NCBI RefSeq assembly: GCF_007795095.1
Contig: NZ_CP042218.1
Coordinates: 2,273,001-2,337,000, forward strand
Length of the DNA stretch: 64,000 nt
Reading direction: 5' to 3'
From: Luteimonas granuli
Lineage (GTDB): Bacteria; Pseudomonadota; Gammaproteobacteria; Xanthomonadales; Xanthomonadaceae
A program made the translations under genes and the position numbers. This document shows positions 18,952-30,219 of this stretch, piece after piece. Each line of letters starts with the position of its first letter. Position 1 is the first letter of the stretch. The notes under the pieces were generated by a model, which was given only the letters and a program-made list of their open reading frames with translations, made no database searches and had not been told where the DNA came from.

Positions 18952-19398
18952 TCAGCGCGAAAGCGCGGCGGCAACCACCAGCGAGGCGGCGAACCAGGCG
19001 AGGTCGACCCCCGTCATGGCCACGCCGGCCATGGCCCACGCCAGCGATGGCCCCATCCGCAGGGCCGACTCCCAGGGCGGCAGCCCCAGCATCGAGCCCA
19101 CGTGGGCGGCGATCACCCCCCATTGCGCGAGGACGATGATCACGGCGGTCACGGAGCCGCCGGCCGCGGCGCGCGCCCAGCCCGGGCGGGCGCGGATCAG
19201 GCGCAGCAGCAGGGCGGCGTCGACGGCGGCAACCACCGCCAGGGCGCTCAGCGTGCCGCCGGTGCCCGCTGCCAGCAGCGTCCAGATCGCCGCGAATCCC
19301 GCGCATCCGATCGCCAGCACGGCGACGTGGAACGCCCGACGGATCGCGTTACGGTGTGCTGCGGTCATCGGGGCGGACGGACGGGGGCGGGCCAGCAT
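18952..19398 (-). CDS. Hypothetical small integral membrane protein
   Basis: A 148-residue protein with four strongly hydrophobic segments: about 24-45, 47-70, 80-103 and 118-146. Polar residues are few and no catalytic or metal-binding motif is visible. I do not recognise the family. The start is uncertain; the ATG at 19398 is used here, but the ATG ten codons later (19368, MTAAHRNA) is equally plausible and neither has a good Shine-Dalgarno. It diverges from sufT, with 59 bases between them. Confidence 0.65.
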   Translation of the reverse strand: MLARPRPSAPMTAAHRNAIRRAFHVAVLAIGCAGFAAIWTLLAAGTGGTLSALAVVAAVDAALLLRLIRARPGWARAAAGGSVTAVIIVLAQWGVIAAHVGSMLGLPPWESALRMGPSLAWAMAGVAMTGVDLAWFAASLVVAAALSR

Positions 19399-19457
19399 AC
19401 CGGGATCGCGTAGAATGCGGTGCTTGCACGCGGCCCTGCCGCCCCCATCTGGTCCCC

Positions 19458-20009
19458 ATGTACTCCCGCAACAGCGAACCCGTCCGTTTCGAGCGCGATT
19501 GCGCTGCCGTCCTCGTACCCCAGGGTGACGAGGTCACGCTGCCGGCCGGCAGCGTCGGCTACATCACCCAGGCGCTGGGCGGCAGCTTCACCGTGTTCGT
19601 CGAAGGCAATCTGTTCCGGATCGCCGGGAGCGATGCCGACGCCATCGGCAAGGAGCCGCCGGAGCCGCTCGAGCTGCCCGACGGTGCGGACGACGCGGCC
19701 GTCGAACAACTGGTCTGGCGGCAGCTGCGGACCTGCTTCGACCCGGAAATTCCGATCAACATCGTCGACCTCGGCCTGGTCTACGAGGCGGTGGTTCATC
19801 CCGCCGAAGGCGGCACACGCAAGGTCGACGTCACGATGACGCTGACAGCACCCGGTTGCGGCATGGGCGAGGTCCTGGTGGACGACGTGCGCAGCAAGCT
19901 GGAAATGATCCCGACCGTGGTCGAGGCCGATGTCGAACTGGTGTTCGACCCGCCGTGGACCCGTCACATGATGTCCGAGGCCGCGCGCCTGGAAACCGGG
20001 ATGTTCTGA
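19458..20009 (+). CDS. sufT: SufT-like Fe-S cluster assembly factor (DUF59/MIP18 domain)
   Basis: A 183-residue protein of the SufT group, involved in maturation of iron-sulfur proteins. The N-terminal ~75 residues form the SufT-specific extension (AGSVGYITQALGGSFTVFVEGNLFRI), and the DUF59 domain follows (CFDPEIPINIVDLGLVYEA, then TAPGCGMGEVLVDDV with the conserved Cys). It ends in a hairpin shared with the convergent asparaginase gene. The ATG at 19458 gives the usual family N-terminus MYSRNSEPV. Confidence 0.88.
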   Translation: MYSRNSEPVRFERDCAAVLVPQGDEVTLPAGSVGYITQALGGSFTVFVEGNLFRIAGSDADAIGKEPPEPLELPDGADDAAVEQLVWRQLRTCFDPEIPINIVDLGLVYEAVVHPAEGGTRKVDVTMTLTAPGCGMGEVLVDDVRSKLEMIPTVVEADVELVFDPPWTRHMMSEAARLETGMF

Positions 20010-20046
20010 AGCGCCGGCGGGCCGTGGGCCCCGACCGGGGCGCTTC
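20008..20046. terminator. Hairpin spanning both convergent stop codons (sufT / asparaginase)
   Basis: The arms GAAGCGCC (20008-20015) and GGCGCTTC (20039-20046) are perfect complements and overlap the sufT stop codon on one side and the asparaginase stop codon on the other. There is no adjacent T run on either strand, so it may be a bidirectional transcript-end stabiliser rather than a classical intrinsic terminator. Confidence 0.4.
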
Positions 20047-20530
20047 AGGCCGCCTCGAAGCGGTTCGCGCTGACGTTCTTGCGGACCTTGAGCGGATCCC
20101 AGATGCGGCCGTTCATGGCGATGTACACGCCCGGCGGCAGCGACTGCACCGCGCCGACCGCGGTCCCGATGTTGAACTCCGCGTCCGAGCCCCGGAAGCG
20201 CGCAGGGTTCAGCGCGCCGGTGAGCACGATGGTGCGGTCCTCGAGCGATGCCAGCGCGCGCGCGGTCTCGACCATGGTGTCGGTGCCGTGGGTGACCAGC
20301 ACGTGCCGTGTCTGCTGTGCGGCGATGGTCGCGCGCAGCAGCTCGCGGTCGGCGTCGTCGATGTGCAGCGAGTCCTTGCGCAGGATCGGGATCACCCGGA
20401 AGCGGAAGGCCACGCCGAGTTCGTCAAGGATGCGGCCGATCTGCGGCTCCCCCACCTGGAAGTCCGACTTGTCGTCGAAATAGACCTTGTCGATCGTGCC
20501 GCCGGTGGTGACGACCAGCAGTTCATCCAT
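20045..20530 (-). CDS. Single-domain asparaginase-like protein
   Basis: A 161-residue protein equal to the large N-terminal domain of type I/II L-asparaginases. Catalytic landmarks are present: TTGGTIDKVYF (nucleophile Thr), THGTDTMVETA (second Thr and Asp), and near the end KVRKNVSANRFEA, which aligns with the segment of canonical enzymes that holds the catalytic Lys. The small C-terminal domain (about 130 residues) is absent, and no continuation in another frame was noticed. Short asparaginase-domain proteins are known in related bacteria, but their activity is not established to my knowledge. Confidence 0.82.
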   Translation of the reverse strand: MDELLVVTTGGTIDKVYFDDKSDFQVGEPQIGRILDELGVAFRFRVIPILRKDSLHIDDADRELLRATIAAQQTRHVLVTHGTDTMVETARALASLEDRTIVLTGALNPARFRGSDAEFNIGTAVGAVQSLPPGVYIAMNGRIWDPLKVRKNVSANRFEAA

Positions 20531-20578
20531 CGCGAAATCCTCGAAAGCGTCCGGAGCGTGCGCCCGCGTCCGTGCATT

Positions 20579-20940
20579 CTAATCCTTCGCGCCGTCGCCC
20601 TTCGCGCGATCGCGTCCGAAGCGCGCCCGCAAGGCCGGCCAGCTCGCCGCGAACACGATGCCCAGCGCCAGCGCCACCTCGGTCAGCGCCCAGGTGCGGT
20701 CGCCCGCGCGCTCCCAGGCCAGCATCACGCCGTGGGAGAACCATCCCAGCGCCAGCACCGCCGCCCAGAACGCAGCGGTGCGCCTTCCGGCGAGCACGCC
20801 CGCGGCCAGCAGCAGCGGCGGCAGCGCGAACACGACCAGGGCCTGCAGATAGTGCGCGTCGCCGGCGAACCAGGCCGAGAACAGCGCCGCCAACGCCAGC
20901 AGCAGGAGCGCCAGTAGACGTCGCGGCCCCGCCAGCGCCA

Positions 20941-20941
<1 letters not shown>
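20579..20941 (-). CDS. DUF2069 family membrane protein
   Basis: A 120-residue inner-membrane protein with four hydrophobic helices (LLALLLLALAALFSAWFAG, LQALVVFALPPLLLAAGVLAG, AAFWAAVLALGWFSHGVMLA, WALTEVALALGIVFAASW) and a basic C-terminal tail. The pattern and the position directly after wrbA are those of DUF2069 proteins. No function is known. The ATG overlaps the wrbA stop codon by one base (TGATG), so the pair is translationally coupled. Confidence 0.82.
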
Positions 20942-22893
<1,952 letters not shown>

Positions 22894-22897
<4 letters not shown>

Positions 22898-23496
22898 ATG
22901 CCATGCCACTGCGCTACGTACTGGCCGCCTGCCTTGCGGCCCTGCTCCTCACCTCCTGCCAGCAGGAAGGCCCCCGGCCGGAATCGCCGGAAGCGGCGGC
23001 ACCCGCGGCCGGCGCCGCAGGCGAAGCGCCCGCGCCAGACCGGCAGTCCGACGCCGGGGCAGGCAACGCCGAGTATCCGACCCTGGTCGTGACCACGCTC
23101 GACGGCGACCGCTACGAGCTCGCCGACCGCCGCGGCCGGTGGGTCGTGGTGAACTTCTGGGCGACCTGGTGCGCGCCCTGCCTGAAGGAGATGCCGGAGC
23201 TGTCGGCGCTGGACGCCATGCGCGAACACGTCGAAGTGATCGGGCTGGCCTACGAGGACACCGACGCCGACACCCTGCGCGCCTTCCTCGACAAGCATCC
23301 GGTGGCCTACCCGGTGGCGATCGTCGACACCTACGACCCGCCGCGCGACTTCCCCACGCCGCGCGGGCTGCCGCTCACCTGCCTGGTGGCGCCGGACGGC
23401 CGCCTGGTGAAGACCTTCCTCGGGCCGGTGACCGCGGCGGAGCTGGAGGATGCGATCGCGGCCGCCGGCGGGCCCGCCCCCGGGCGGCCGGGCTGA
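22894..23496 (+). CDS. TlpA/ResA-like thioredoxin-fold lipoprotein
   Basis: A 200-residue membrane-anchored thiol-disulfide protein. The lipobox is LTSC with lipidation at C22 (AACLAALLLTSCQQ), followed by a 35-residue Pro/Ala/Glu-rich spacer. The thioredoxin domain begins near 60 and carries the redox motif WCAPC (C93, C96) in VNFWATWCAPCLKEMP, and a cis-proline loop in RGLPLTCLV. An extracytoplasmic reductase role in cytochrome or envelope disulfide handling is likely. It starts inside the stop codon of the yihY-like gene. Confidence 0.9.
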
Positions 23497-23566
23497 CCGC
23501 TCCGGCTGGAGGCCGTCGGGAAACCCGCCTCCCCGGGCGTCCCGGCCTGGCGCCCGGCATCAGGCG

Positions 23567-24355
23567 TCAGGCGTCGTCGTCGATCTGGTAGTGCGGGATC
23601 GGCTGCAGCACGCCGTAGCGCTCCCTGGACGGCTTGCCCTGCAGCGGCGCGAGCTCCGGGTGGCATTCGGGCACCGAAACGTCGGGCAGGCGGTCGAGCA
23701 GGTTGCGGATCAGGGCCAGGCGGCCGGACTTCTGATGGTTGTAGTCGACCAGGGTCCAGGGCGCATGCGGGGTATGCGTGGCGGCGAGCATCGCTTCGCG
23801 GGCCCGCGTGTAGTCGTCGTAGCGCATCCGGGCCTCGAAATCGATCGGCGACAGCTTCCAGGCCTTGAGCGGGTCTTCCCTGCGTTCGGCGAACCGCTCC
23901 TCCTGCTGTTCCTGGTCGCAGCACAACCAGTACTTGAACAGCCGGATGCCGCCGTCGACGAGGAGCTTCTCGAACGCCGGCACCTGCAGCAGGAACGCCT
24001 GGACCTGCTCCTCGGTGGCGAAGCCCATCACCTGTTCCACGCCGGCGCGGTTGTACCAGCTGCGGTCGAACAGCACGATCTCGCCGGCGGAAGGCAGGTG
24101 GCGGACGTAGCGCTGGAAGTACCACTCGCCCTGCTCGCGCTCGCTCGGCTTCGGCAGCGCGACGACGCGGTACTGGCGGGTATCGAGGTGTTCGGTGATG
24201 GCCTTGGCGGTGCCGCCCTTGCCGGCCGTGTCGCGGCCCTCGAGCACGATCGCGATGCGCTCGCCCCTGTGCCGGGCCCAGCGCGCCATCGCCACCAGCT
24301 CCAGCTGCAGGGACTCGATCTCGCGCTCGTAGGTCTTGCCCTTGATCTTCTCCAC
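23567..24355 (-). CDS. ppk2: Polyphosphate kinase 2 (PPK2)
   Basis: A 262-residue PPK2-family enzyme that transfers phosphate between polyphosphate and nucleoside phosphates. The Walker A loop is [13 protein letters not shown] (about 40-52), the Walker B region is [16 protein letters not shown] near 95-110, and the lid [12 protein letters not shown] and [15 protein letters not shown] follow. I choose the GTG at 24355 (GGGAGG eight bases upstream, N-terminus [12 protein letters not shown]). In the sequence as given there is no stop between the shifted prfA frame and this gene, so one open frame links RF1 to PPK2; I treat it as an artefact of the prfA indel. Confidence 0.92.
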   Translation of the reverse strand: MEKIKGKTYEREIESLQLELVAMARWARHRGERIAIVLEGRDTAGKGGTAKAITEHLDTRQYRVVALPKPSEREQGEWYFQRYVRHLPSAGEIVLFDRSWYNRAGVEQVMGFATEEQVQAFLLQVPAFEKLLVDGGIRLFKYWLCCDQEQQEERFAERREDPLKAWKLSPIDFEARMRYDDYTRAREAMLAATHTPHAPWTLVDYNHQKSGRLALIRNLLDRLPDVSVPECHPELAPLQGKPSRERYGVLQPIPHYQIDDDA

Positions 24356-24392
24356 CGTCCCTGCCTCCCGTTCGTGGTTCAGGCCCTGCGGG

Positions 24393-25480
24393 TCATGCCG
24401 CCTGCCCGGACAGCCGGGCCAGTTCGTCCGCCTGGTGTTCGCGCGCGAGGCGGTCGACCAGGGGTCGAGTGCGCCGTCCATGACGCCGGGCAGGTCGTAC
24501 AGGGTCAGGCCTTCGACGCGATGGTCGGTGATCCGGCCCTGCGGGTAGTTGTAGGTGCGGATGCGCTGGCTGCGGTCGCCGCTGCCGACCTGCAGCTTGC
24601 GGCTGGCGGCGGTGGCAGCAGCGCGGCGCTCGGCCTCGGCCTCGGCAAGCGTGGCGCGCAGGCGCTTCATGGCCTTGTCTCGGTTGGCGTGCTGCGAGCG
24701 CTCGGTCTGCGATTCCACTACCACTCCCGAGGGCAGGTGGGTGATGCGGATCGCGGAGTCGGTCTTGTTGACGTGCTGGCCGCCGGCGCCCGAGGAGCGG
24801 AAGGTATCGACGCGCAGGTCGGCGGGATTGATCTCGACCGGTTCGCCTTCTTCCTCCACCGGGATGATCGCGACCGTCGCCGCCGAGGTATGGATACGGC
24901 CCTGGGATTCCGTCTCCGGCACGCGCTGCACGCGATGCGTGCCGGATTCGAACTTCAGCCGTGCGTAGACACCGGTGCCCTCGATGCGGGCCACGGCTTC
25001 GCGGAAGCCGCCATGCTCGCCCGGGTTCGCGGATTCGATGTCCACCCGCCAGCCCTGGCGTTCGGCGTAGCGGGTGTACATGCGCAGCAGGTCGCCCGCG
25101 AAGATCGCCGCCTCGTCGCCACCGGTGCCGGCACGGACCTCGAGATAGATGCCGCCGTCGTCGCGCGCGTCGCGCGGGACCAGCAGCGTCATCAGGGTGT
25201 CGTCGAGCTCGGCCAGGCGTGCGTTGGCGGCGGCGACTTCGTCCTCGGCCAGTTCGCGCAGCTCGGGGTCGGCGCGCATGGCTTCGGCGGCCTCGAGGTC
25301 GGCGCGGGCGCGGGACTCGGCGGCGAGCGCGGCGGCCAGCGGCTCGAGGCCGGCGAACTCGCGCGAGAGGGCGCGGAACTTCGCCTGGTCGCCGGCGACC
25401 GAGGGCTCGGCCAGCAGGCGCTCGAGTTCGTCGCGACGCTCGGCCAGTGCCTCGAGCTTACGGCGCAGGGTCGGCAGCAT
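24393..25480 (-). CDS. prfA: Peptide chain release factor 1, C-terminal frame broken by a single-base loss
   Basis: RF1 terminates translation at UAA and UAG. The protein has the N-terminal helical domain, the GGQ motif in [15 protein letters not shown], and the family C-terminal MDGALDP. After that point the frame shifts: GACCCC at the plus-strand GGGG (24461-24464) needs one more C, which would give [19 protein letters not shown] and a stop at 24393. The frame that is actually open runs into ppk2. RF1 is essential, so a sequencing or assembly error is by far the likeliest cause. The start (25480) overlaps the end of hemA by 23 bases. The methyl acceptor Gln is the substrate of PrmC. Confidence 0.93.
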
Positions 25481-26816
25481 CGCTGTCGTCGCGGGTGGCA
25501 TCAGGGGTGCGGTTGTCGCCGGTGGCCGCCGCGGCAGGCGCGTGCGTCCGAGGTGCGGCGGCTTCGGCCGGCAGCATGCGTTCGACGGCCTCCAGCATGG
25601 CGGTGTCGCCGGTGGCCGCGGCTTCGCGCAGCGCGGCGGTCGGCGCGTGCAGCAGTCTGTTGGTGAGGGTATGGGCAAGGAACTCCAGCACGGCCTCGGG
25701 CGAAGAGCCCGCGGCGAGCTGCTGGCGCGCACGCTCCAGGACGTCGGACCTGACCGCTTCGCCGTGGGCGCGCAGGCGCTTGATCGGACCGCTGCGGGCG
25801 CCGGTGGCCCGCAGCCGCGCGAAGCTCGCCACCTGCAGGTCGATGATCGATTCCGCGGCGTCGGCGGCTTCGCGCCGGTTGCGGCGGTTGTCCTCCACGG
25901 CGCGCTCCAGGTCGTCGACGGTATAGAGGTAGGTGTCGCGGAGCCCGCTGACCGAGGGTTCGATGTCGCGCGGCACCGCCAGGTCGAGCAGCAGCATCGG
26001 CCGGTGCCGGCGCGCGGCCATCGCGGCTTCGATCTCGGCGCGGCGGATCACGGGCTCACGGCTGGCGGTGGCCGAGAACACGATGTCGGCGAGGTGCAGG
26101 TGGTGGCCGAGCTCGTCCAGGGGCAGGGCAATGCCGCCATGACGGTGGGCCAGCGCCTCGGCGTGGCGGTAGGTCCGGTTGGCGACCATCAGCCGCTTGA
26201 CCCGTGCCGCGGCGAGGTGGCGGGCAGCCAGCTCGATCGTCTCGCCCGCGCCGACCAGCAGTACGGCCGAGTCCTCGATCCGCGCGAAGCTGTCCTCGGC
26301 CAGGCGCACCGCCATCGAGGCCATCGACACCGGACTGTTGCCGATGCGGGTCTCGGTGCGCGCCCGCTTGGCGGTGACGAAGGCGTGCTGGAACAGGCGA
26401 TCGAGGTGGCTGCCGAGCGTGCCCGCGCCGCGCGCCGTGGCCCAGGCCTCCTTCACCTGGCCCAGGATCTGCGGCTCGCCGAGCACGAGCGAATCCAGGC
26501 CGGTCGCGACCCGGAACAGGTGCCGCGCGGCCTCGTCACCGGCGTGCCGGTACAGATAGGCCTGCAGCGACGCGGCGTCGCCGGCCGGATCCTCCGGATG
26601 CGTGGCCAGCCAGTTCACCAGCGCCCGGCCCTCGTCGTCCGCCACCGCGTAGAGCTCGGTGCGGTTGCAGGTGGACAGCAGCGCGACTTCCCGCACGCCG
26701 GGCAGGGCGCGCAGCTGGGCGAGCGCGGCCTTGAGCCTTTCATCGGCAAAAGCCACCCGTTCGCGCAGTTCGACCGGCGCGGTCTGGTGGTTGAGGCCGA
26801 TGGCGACGAGGCTCAT
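25458..26816 (-). CDS. hemA: Glutamyl-tRNA reductase
   Basis: First enzyme of C5 tetrapyrrole synthesis; reduces glutamyl-tRNA to glutamate-1-semialdehyde with NADPH. The catalytic cysteine is C50 in [46 protein letters not shown], the NADPH motif [16 protein letters not shown] and [10 protein letters not shown] are all in order. The ~30-residue C-terminal tail is Ala/Pro/Asp-rich. Its 3' end overlaps prfA by 23 bases, the common hemA-prfA arrangement. The start is 30 bases from the divergent TPR gene, so their promoters must overlap coding sequence. Confidence 0.97.
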   Translation of the reverse strand: MSLVAIGLNHQTAPVELRERVAFADERLKAALAQLRALPGVREVALLSTCNRTELYAVADDEGRALVNWLATHPEDPAGDAASLQAYLYRHAGDEAARHLFRVATGLDSLVLGEPQILGQVKEAWATARGAGTLGSHLDRLFQHAFVTAKRARTETRIGNSPVSMASMAVRLAEDSFARIEDSAVLLVGAGETIELAARHLAAARVKRLMVANRTYRHAEALAHRHGGIALPLDELGHHLHLADIVFSATASREPVIRRAEIEAAMAARRHRPMLLLDLAVPRDIEPSVSGLRDTYLYTVDDLERAVEDNRRNRREAADAAESIIDLQVASFARLRATGARSGPIKRLRAHGEAVRSDVLERARQQLAAGSSPEAVLEFLAHTLTNRLLHAPTAALREAAATGDTAMLEAVERMLPAEAAAPRTHAPAAAATGDNRTPDATRDDSDAADPAP

Positions 26817-26846
26817 GTGTTCAGGAGCTTGCGATAAAGTGCTGAC

Positions 26847-28586
26847 ATGACACGGCCTCATTTTACGGTGCCCGGGCGCCGCGCGTCGCCGGGAGCCCGG
26901 CAGGGCGGCTTCGCGGCCGTTCACGGCCTGGCGGGACTGCTGGCGGTCGTGCTCGGCGTGCTGGCGACCGGCCCGGCGCCAGCGCGCGATGCCGGCGCAG
27001 GCGGGCCGCTGCGCGAGGTGATGGCCGCCGAGTTCGCGGTCTCCGCCGGACGCCTGGACGAGGCGGTGCGATGGTACCTGGCGGCCGCCCGCGCCGCGCC
27101 CGGTGACGCCGCGCTGGCGTCGCGGGCCACCCGCTACGCCCTGCTGGGCCGCGACGATGACGCGCTGCGGGAGGCGTTGGCCCTGTGGCGCGAGCGGGCC
27201 CCCGAATCGCTGGGCATGCAGGGTGCGAGCGCCACCCTGGCCTTGCGAACGGGCAAGGCGCGCGCAGCGCGGCGCCAGCTCGAGGCCATGCTCCGCGACG
27301 GCGGCGCGCGTGGCTGGCTCGCCGCATTCGCCGTGCTGGGCACCGGTAGCCGTGATCCCGAACTGTCCGCACGCGTGCTCGGCCAGCTGTTCGACCGGGG
27401 CGCGCTGCCGACCCGGCCCATGGCCCTGGCCGCGGCGGGGCAGCTGGCTCTGGGACTGGGCGACGACGCGCTGTTCGGCCGCATCGACGCGGTGGCGCGG
27501 GAGCTCCATCCCGGCGATCCGGCCCTGGGCCTGCTGCGCGTGCGCCATCTACACCGGACCGGCCGCAGCGACGAGGCGCGTACGGTGCTCGATGCCCTGG
27601 CGACGGGCGCCGCGCTCCAAGGGCCGGGCATCCGCGAGCGGATGGCCCTGGCCTACGGCGAGCTGGGTGCCGCGGACGCGGGCGCGGCCCTGCTGGCCGC
27701 GGCGCCTGCCGCCGGCGACCTCGGCCAGCTCGCGCTGCGCGCCTCGTTGCTGGCGGAGGCCGGGGACAAGGAGGCGCTGTCCGGACTCTACGAACAGCTG
27801 GCCAAGGGCGCCGAAGTGCCGGACCCGGCGCGGCGGCTGCTGCTGGGCCAGGTCGCGGAATTCCTCGAGCTGCCGGAGCAGGCGCTGGAGTGGTACCGGA
27901 GCGTGCCCGGCGGCGAGCAGCGTGCCACCGCCAGGCTGCGCGAAACCAAGGTCCTTCACGACCTGGGCCGGCGCGAGGATGCCTGGCAGGCCCTGCACGA
28001 CCTGCAGCAGGACGCGGAGGCCGAGGGGAACCTGCGCCGCGACGCCTACCTGATGGAGTCGGAGCTCCGTCGCAAGGATGACGATGCCGAGGGCGAGCTC
28101 GATGCCCTGGCTCGCGGCCTGGCCGCCTTCCCCGACGAATCGGCGCTGCTGTACTCGCGCGCGCTGCTGTGGGAGCGGCGCGACGACATCCCGCGCGCGG
28201 AGGCGGACCTGCGCCGGATCCTGGTGGCCGAGCCCGACAGCACCGCAGCGCTCAACGCCCTGGGCTACACCCTCGCCGATCGCACCGAGCGCTACGAAGA
28301 GGCGCTGGAGCTGATCGAGCGCGCGCGCCTGGCCGAGCCCGCGAATGCCGCCATCATCGACAGCTACGGCTGGGTGCTGTACCGGCTCGGCCGCCACGAA
28401 GAGGCGCTGGTCGAGCTGCGTCGTGCCTTCGTGCTGGAAAAGGACGCCGAGATCGCTTCCCACATCGGCACTGTGCTCTGGGAGCTGGGCCGCCGGGAAG
28501 AAGCCAGGGAGTGGTTCGAGCAGGCCCGGAGCATCGACCCGGACAACCGGTCGTTGCGGCGGGCGCTGGAGGACATCGGCGGATGA
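26847..28586 (+). CDS. Tetratricopeptide-repeat protein in the LbcA position
   Basis: A 579-residue TPR protein. One hydrophobic segment near residues 28-42 ([15 protein letters not shown]) suggests a signal sequence or membrane anchor, but there is no lipobox cysteine. Helical repeats cover most of the rest, clearest at ~400-575 ([41 protein letters not shown]). In Pseudomonas aeruginosa the gene between hemA and lolB encodes LbcA, the lipoprotein partner that activates protease CtpA; synteny here is exact (hemA divergent, lolB-ispE-prs-rplY-pth-ychF downstream). Orthology is inferred, and the missing lipobox is a difference. Confidence 0.85.
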   Translation: MTRPHFTVPGRRASPGARQGGFAAVHGLAGLLAVVLGVLATGPAPARDAGAGGPLREVMAAEFAVSAGRLDEAVRWYLAAARAAPGDAALASRATRYALLGRDDDALREALALWRERAPESLGMQGASATLALRTGKARAARRQLEAMLRDGGARGWLAAFAVLGTGSRDPELSARVLGQLFDRGALPTRPMALAAAGQLALGLGDDALFGRIDAVARELHPGDPALGLLRVRHLHRTGRSDEARTVLDALATGAALQGPGIRERMALAYGELGAADAGAALLAAAPAAGDLGQLALRASLLAEAGDKEALSGLYEQLAKGAEVPDPARRLLLGQVAEFLELPEQALEWYRSVPGGEQRATARLRETKVLHDLGRREDAWQALHDLQQDAEAEGNLRRDAYLMESELRRKDDDAEGELDALARGLAAFPDESALLYSRALLWERRDDIPRAEADLRRILVAEPDSTAALNALGYTLADRTERYEEALELIERARLAEPANAAIIDSYGWVLYRLGRHEEALVELRRAFVLEKDAEIASHIGTVLWELGRREEAREWFEQARSIDPDNRSLRRALEDIGG

Positions 28587-29245
28587 GGACGGTCGCGGTC
28601 GTTGCGCGGGTGCTTTCCGCGCTGGCCTGCGTCGCGCTGCTCGCGGCCTGCGCCACCCGTCCGCCGTCTGCGCCCGCGCTGCCGGCACTGGGGGCGGCCG
28701 AGCTGGCGCGTGCCGAGGCGATGCAGGCCGATCGCGCCCGGGCGCTGGCCGCGGTGACGGTCTGGGGCTTCACCGGACGGGCGTCCATCACCAGCGGCGA
28801 CAGGGGCGGCAGCGGACGCATCGAGTGGCGGCAGCGGGGCGGGAGCTTCGAGGTGGCCCTGGCGGCACCGGTGACGCGGCAGGGCTGGCGGCTGTCGGTC
28901 GATGCCGGCGGTGCGCGCGTGGAGGGCCTCGAAGGAGGGCCCCGCACCGGCCCGGATGGCCAGCAACTGCTGTATGAAGCCACCGGGCTCGAGGTGCCGG
29001 TCGGCGCGCTGGGCGCGTGGCTGCGCGGCCTGCCCGCCGACGAGGCCATCTACGGCCCCGCGCACCTGGATTTCGGCGCCGACCTGCTGCCGGCGCGATT
29101 GCGGCAGGCGGGCTGGAACATCGATTTCCGCGGCTGGCTGGAGGCGGGCGACAGCGGCCGGGCCCTGCCGCTGCGCATCGACGCCCGCCGCGGCGATGCC
29201 GGGGTCCGTCTCGTGGTCGACGACTGGGGCGGGGCGGGGCCGTGA
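28583..29245 (+). CDS. lolB: Outer-membrane lipoprotein receptor LolB
   Basis: Accepts lipoproteins from LolA and inserts them into the inner leaflet of the outer membrane. The 220-residue protein has a lipobox LAAC with lipidation at C23, and family stretches [33 protein letters not shown] in the first half and [16 protein letters not shown] toward the C-terminus. The ATG overlaps the stop of the TPR gene by four bases (ATGA), and its own stop overlaps the ispE start by four bases (GTGA). Confidence 0.92.
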   Translation: MRTVAVVARVLSALACVALLAACATRPPSAPALPALGAAELARAEAMQADRARALAAVTVWGFTGRASITSGDRGGSGRIEWRQRGGSFEVALAAPVTRQGWRLSVDAGGARVEGLEGGPRTGPDGQQLLYEATGLEVPVGALGAWLRGLPADEAIYGPAHLDFGADLLPARLRQAGWNIDFRGWLEAGDSGRALPLRIDARRGDAGVRLVVDDWGGAGP

Positions 29246-30141
29246 GCGCGCCGGCCTGGTCGGCGTGGCCGGCGCCGGCCAAACTGAACCTGTTCCTGCG
29301 CATCACGGGACGCCGGGCCGACGGTTACCACAGCCTGCAGACCGTCTTCCGGATCCTCGACTGGGGCGACACCATCCATCTCCGGCCGCGCTCCGACGGC
29401 CGCATCGTCCGCCACGGCGACGATCTGGCGGCGGTCCCGGAGGCCGTCGACCTCACTTTGCGCGCCGCCAGCCTTCTGCGAACGGAGTTCAACGTCGCTC
29501 AAGGTGCGGATATCCGCGTCGAAAAGCGCGTTCCTGCCGGGGGCGGCTTCGGTGGCGGATCCTCGGATGCCGCCACCGTGCTGCGGGCACTGGATGCGGT
29601 CTGGGGGCTGGAGGCCGGTGTCGAGGCGCTGGCCGTGCTCGGCGCCGGGCTGGGCGCCGACGTGCCGGTCTTCGTCCGGGGCCACAACGCCTGGGCCGAG
29701 GGTGTGGGCGAGCGCCTGGAGCCGGTGGAGCTGCCACCGGCCTGGTATGTGGTCGCCGATCCCGGCGTCCATGTCGCCACCGCGGCCCTGTTCCAAGCCC
29801 CTGAATTGACGAGAGATGCCGCGCCCGCGACAATAGCCGACTTCGCTTCGGGTGCTCCGCTCGGCAATGTGTTCGAGCCGGTGCTGCGTCGCCTGGAACC
29901 GGCCGTCGAAGCCGCCTTCCAGGCGCTTTCGCGCGTCGGCACGCCACGTCTGACCGGGACGGGCAGCGGTTGCTTCGTCGAGTTCGCCACGCGCGGTCTC
30001 GCCGAGGCCGCGCTCGCCGGGCTGCCTCACGGGCTTCGCGCCCGGGTGGTCGCCGGCGCGCCGCGTTCGCCGCTGCTCGATGCACTTGCGGCCTGGCCAC
30101 CGCAGGGGCGTCGCCAAGAGGTCCAAGGCACCGGGTTTTGA
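29242..30141 (+). CDS. ispE: 4-diphosphocytidyl-2-C-methyl-D-erythritol kinase
   Basis: GHMP kinase of the non-mevalonate isoprenoid pathway. The 299 residues carry [20 protein letters not shown] near the N-terminus, the ATP loop [20 protein letters not shown] near 95-115, and [16 protein letters not shown] near 235. It starts with GTG at 29242, coupled to lolB. Unusually, its reading frame runs 38 bases into the tRNA-Gln gene and uses a TGA within the anticodon loop (30139-30141); the last ~13 residues are thus encoded by tRNA sequence. Confidence 0.93.
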   Translation: MSAPAWSAWPAPAKLNLFLRITGRRADGYHSLQTVFRILDWGDTIHLRPRSDGRIVRHGDDLAAVPEAVDLTLRAASLLRTEFNVAQGADIRVEKRVPAGGGFGGGSSDAATVLRALDAVWGLEAGVEALAVLGAGLGADVPVFVRGHNAWAEGVGERLEPVELPPAWYVVADPGVHVATAALFQAPELTRDAAPATIADFASGAPLGNVFEPVLRRLEPAVEAAFQALSRVGTPRLTGTGSGCFVEFATRGLAEAALAGLPHGLRARVVAGAPRSPLLDALAAWPPQGRRQEVQGTGF

Positions 30142-30180
30142 TCCCGGCATTCGCAGGTTCGAATCCTGCCGCCCCTGCCA
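30104..30180 (+). tRNA. tRNA-Gln (anticodon TTG)
   Basis: Acceptor arms AGGGGCG / CGCCCCT pair perfectly, followed by the discriminator G and an encoded CCA (30178-30180). The anticodon stem CCGGG / CCCGG encloses the loop TTTTGAT with TTG at 30138-30140. The T arm GCAGGTTCGAATCCTGC is canonical. It lies between ispE and prs, its conserved place in gammaproteobacteria, and its first half overlaps the ispE coding end. Confidence 0.97.
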
Positions 30181-30219
30181 GACAATCGTCGTCGCAATTG
30201 CGTCCAGCGGAGTAGTCCC

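Noticed and set aside
23567-25732. A continuous RF1-PPK2 protein annotated as one gene
   Set aside because: The two proteins are joined only because one base appears missing in prfA; separate starts with Shine-Dalgarno sequences and full-length PPK2 argue for two genes.
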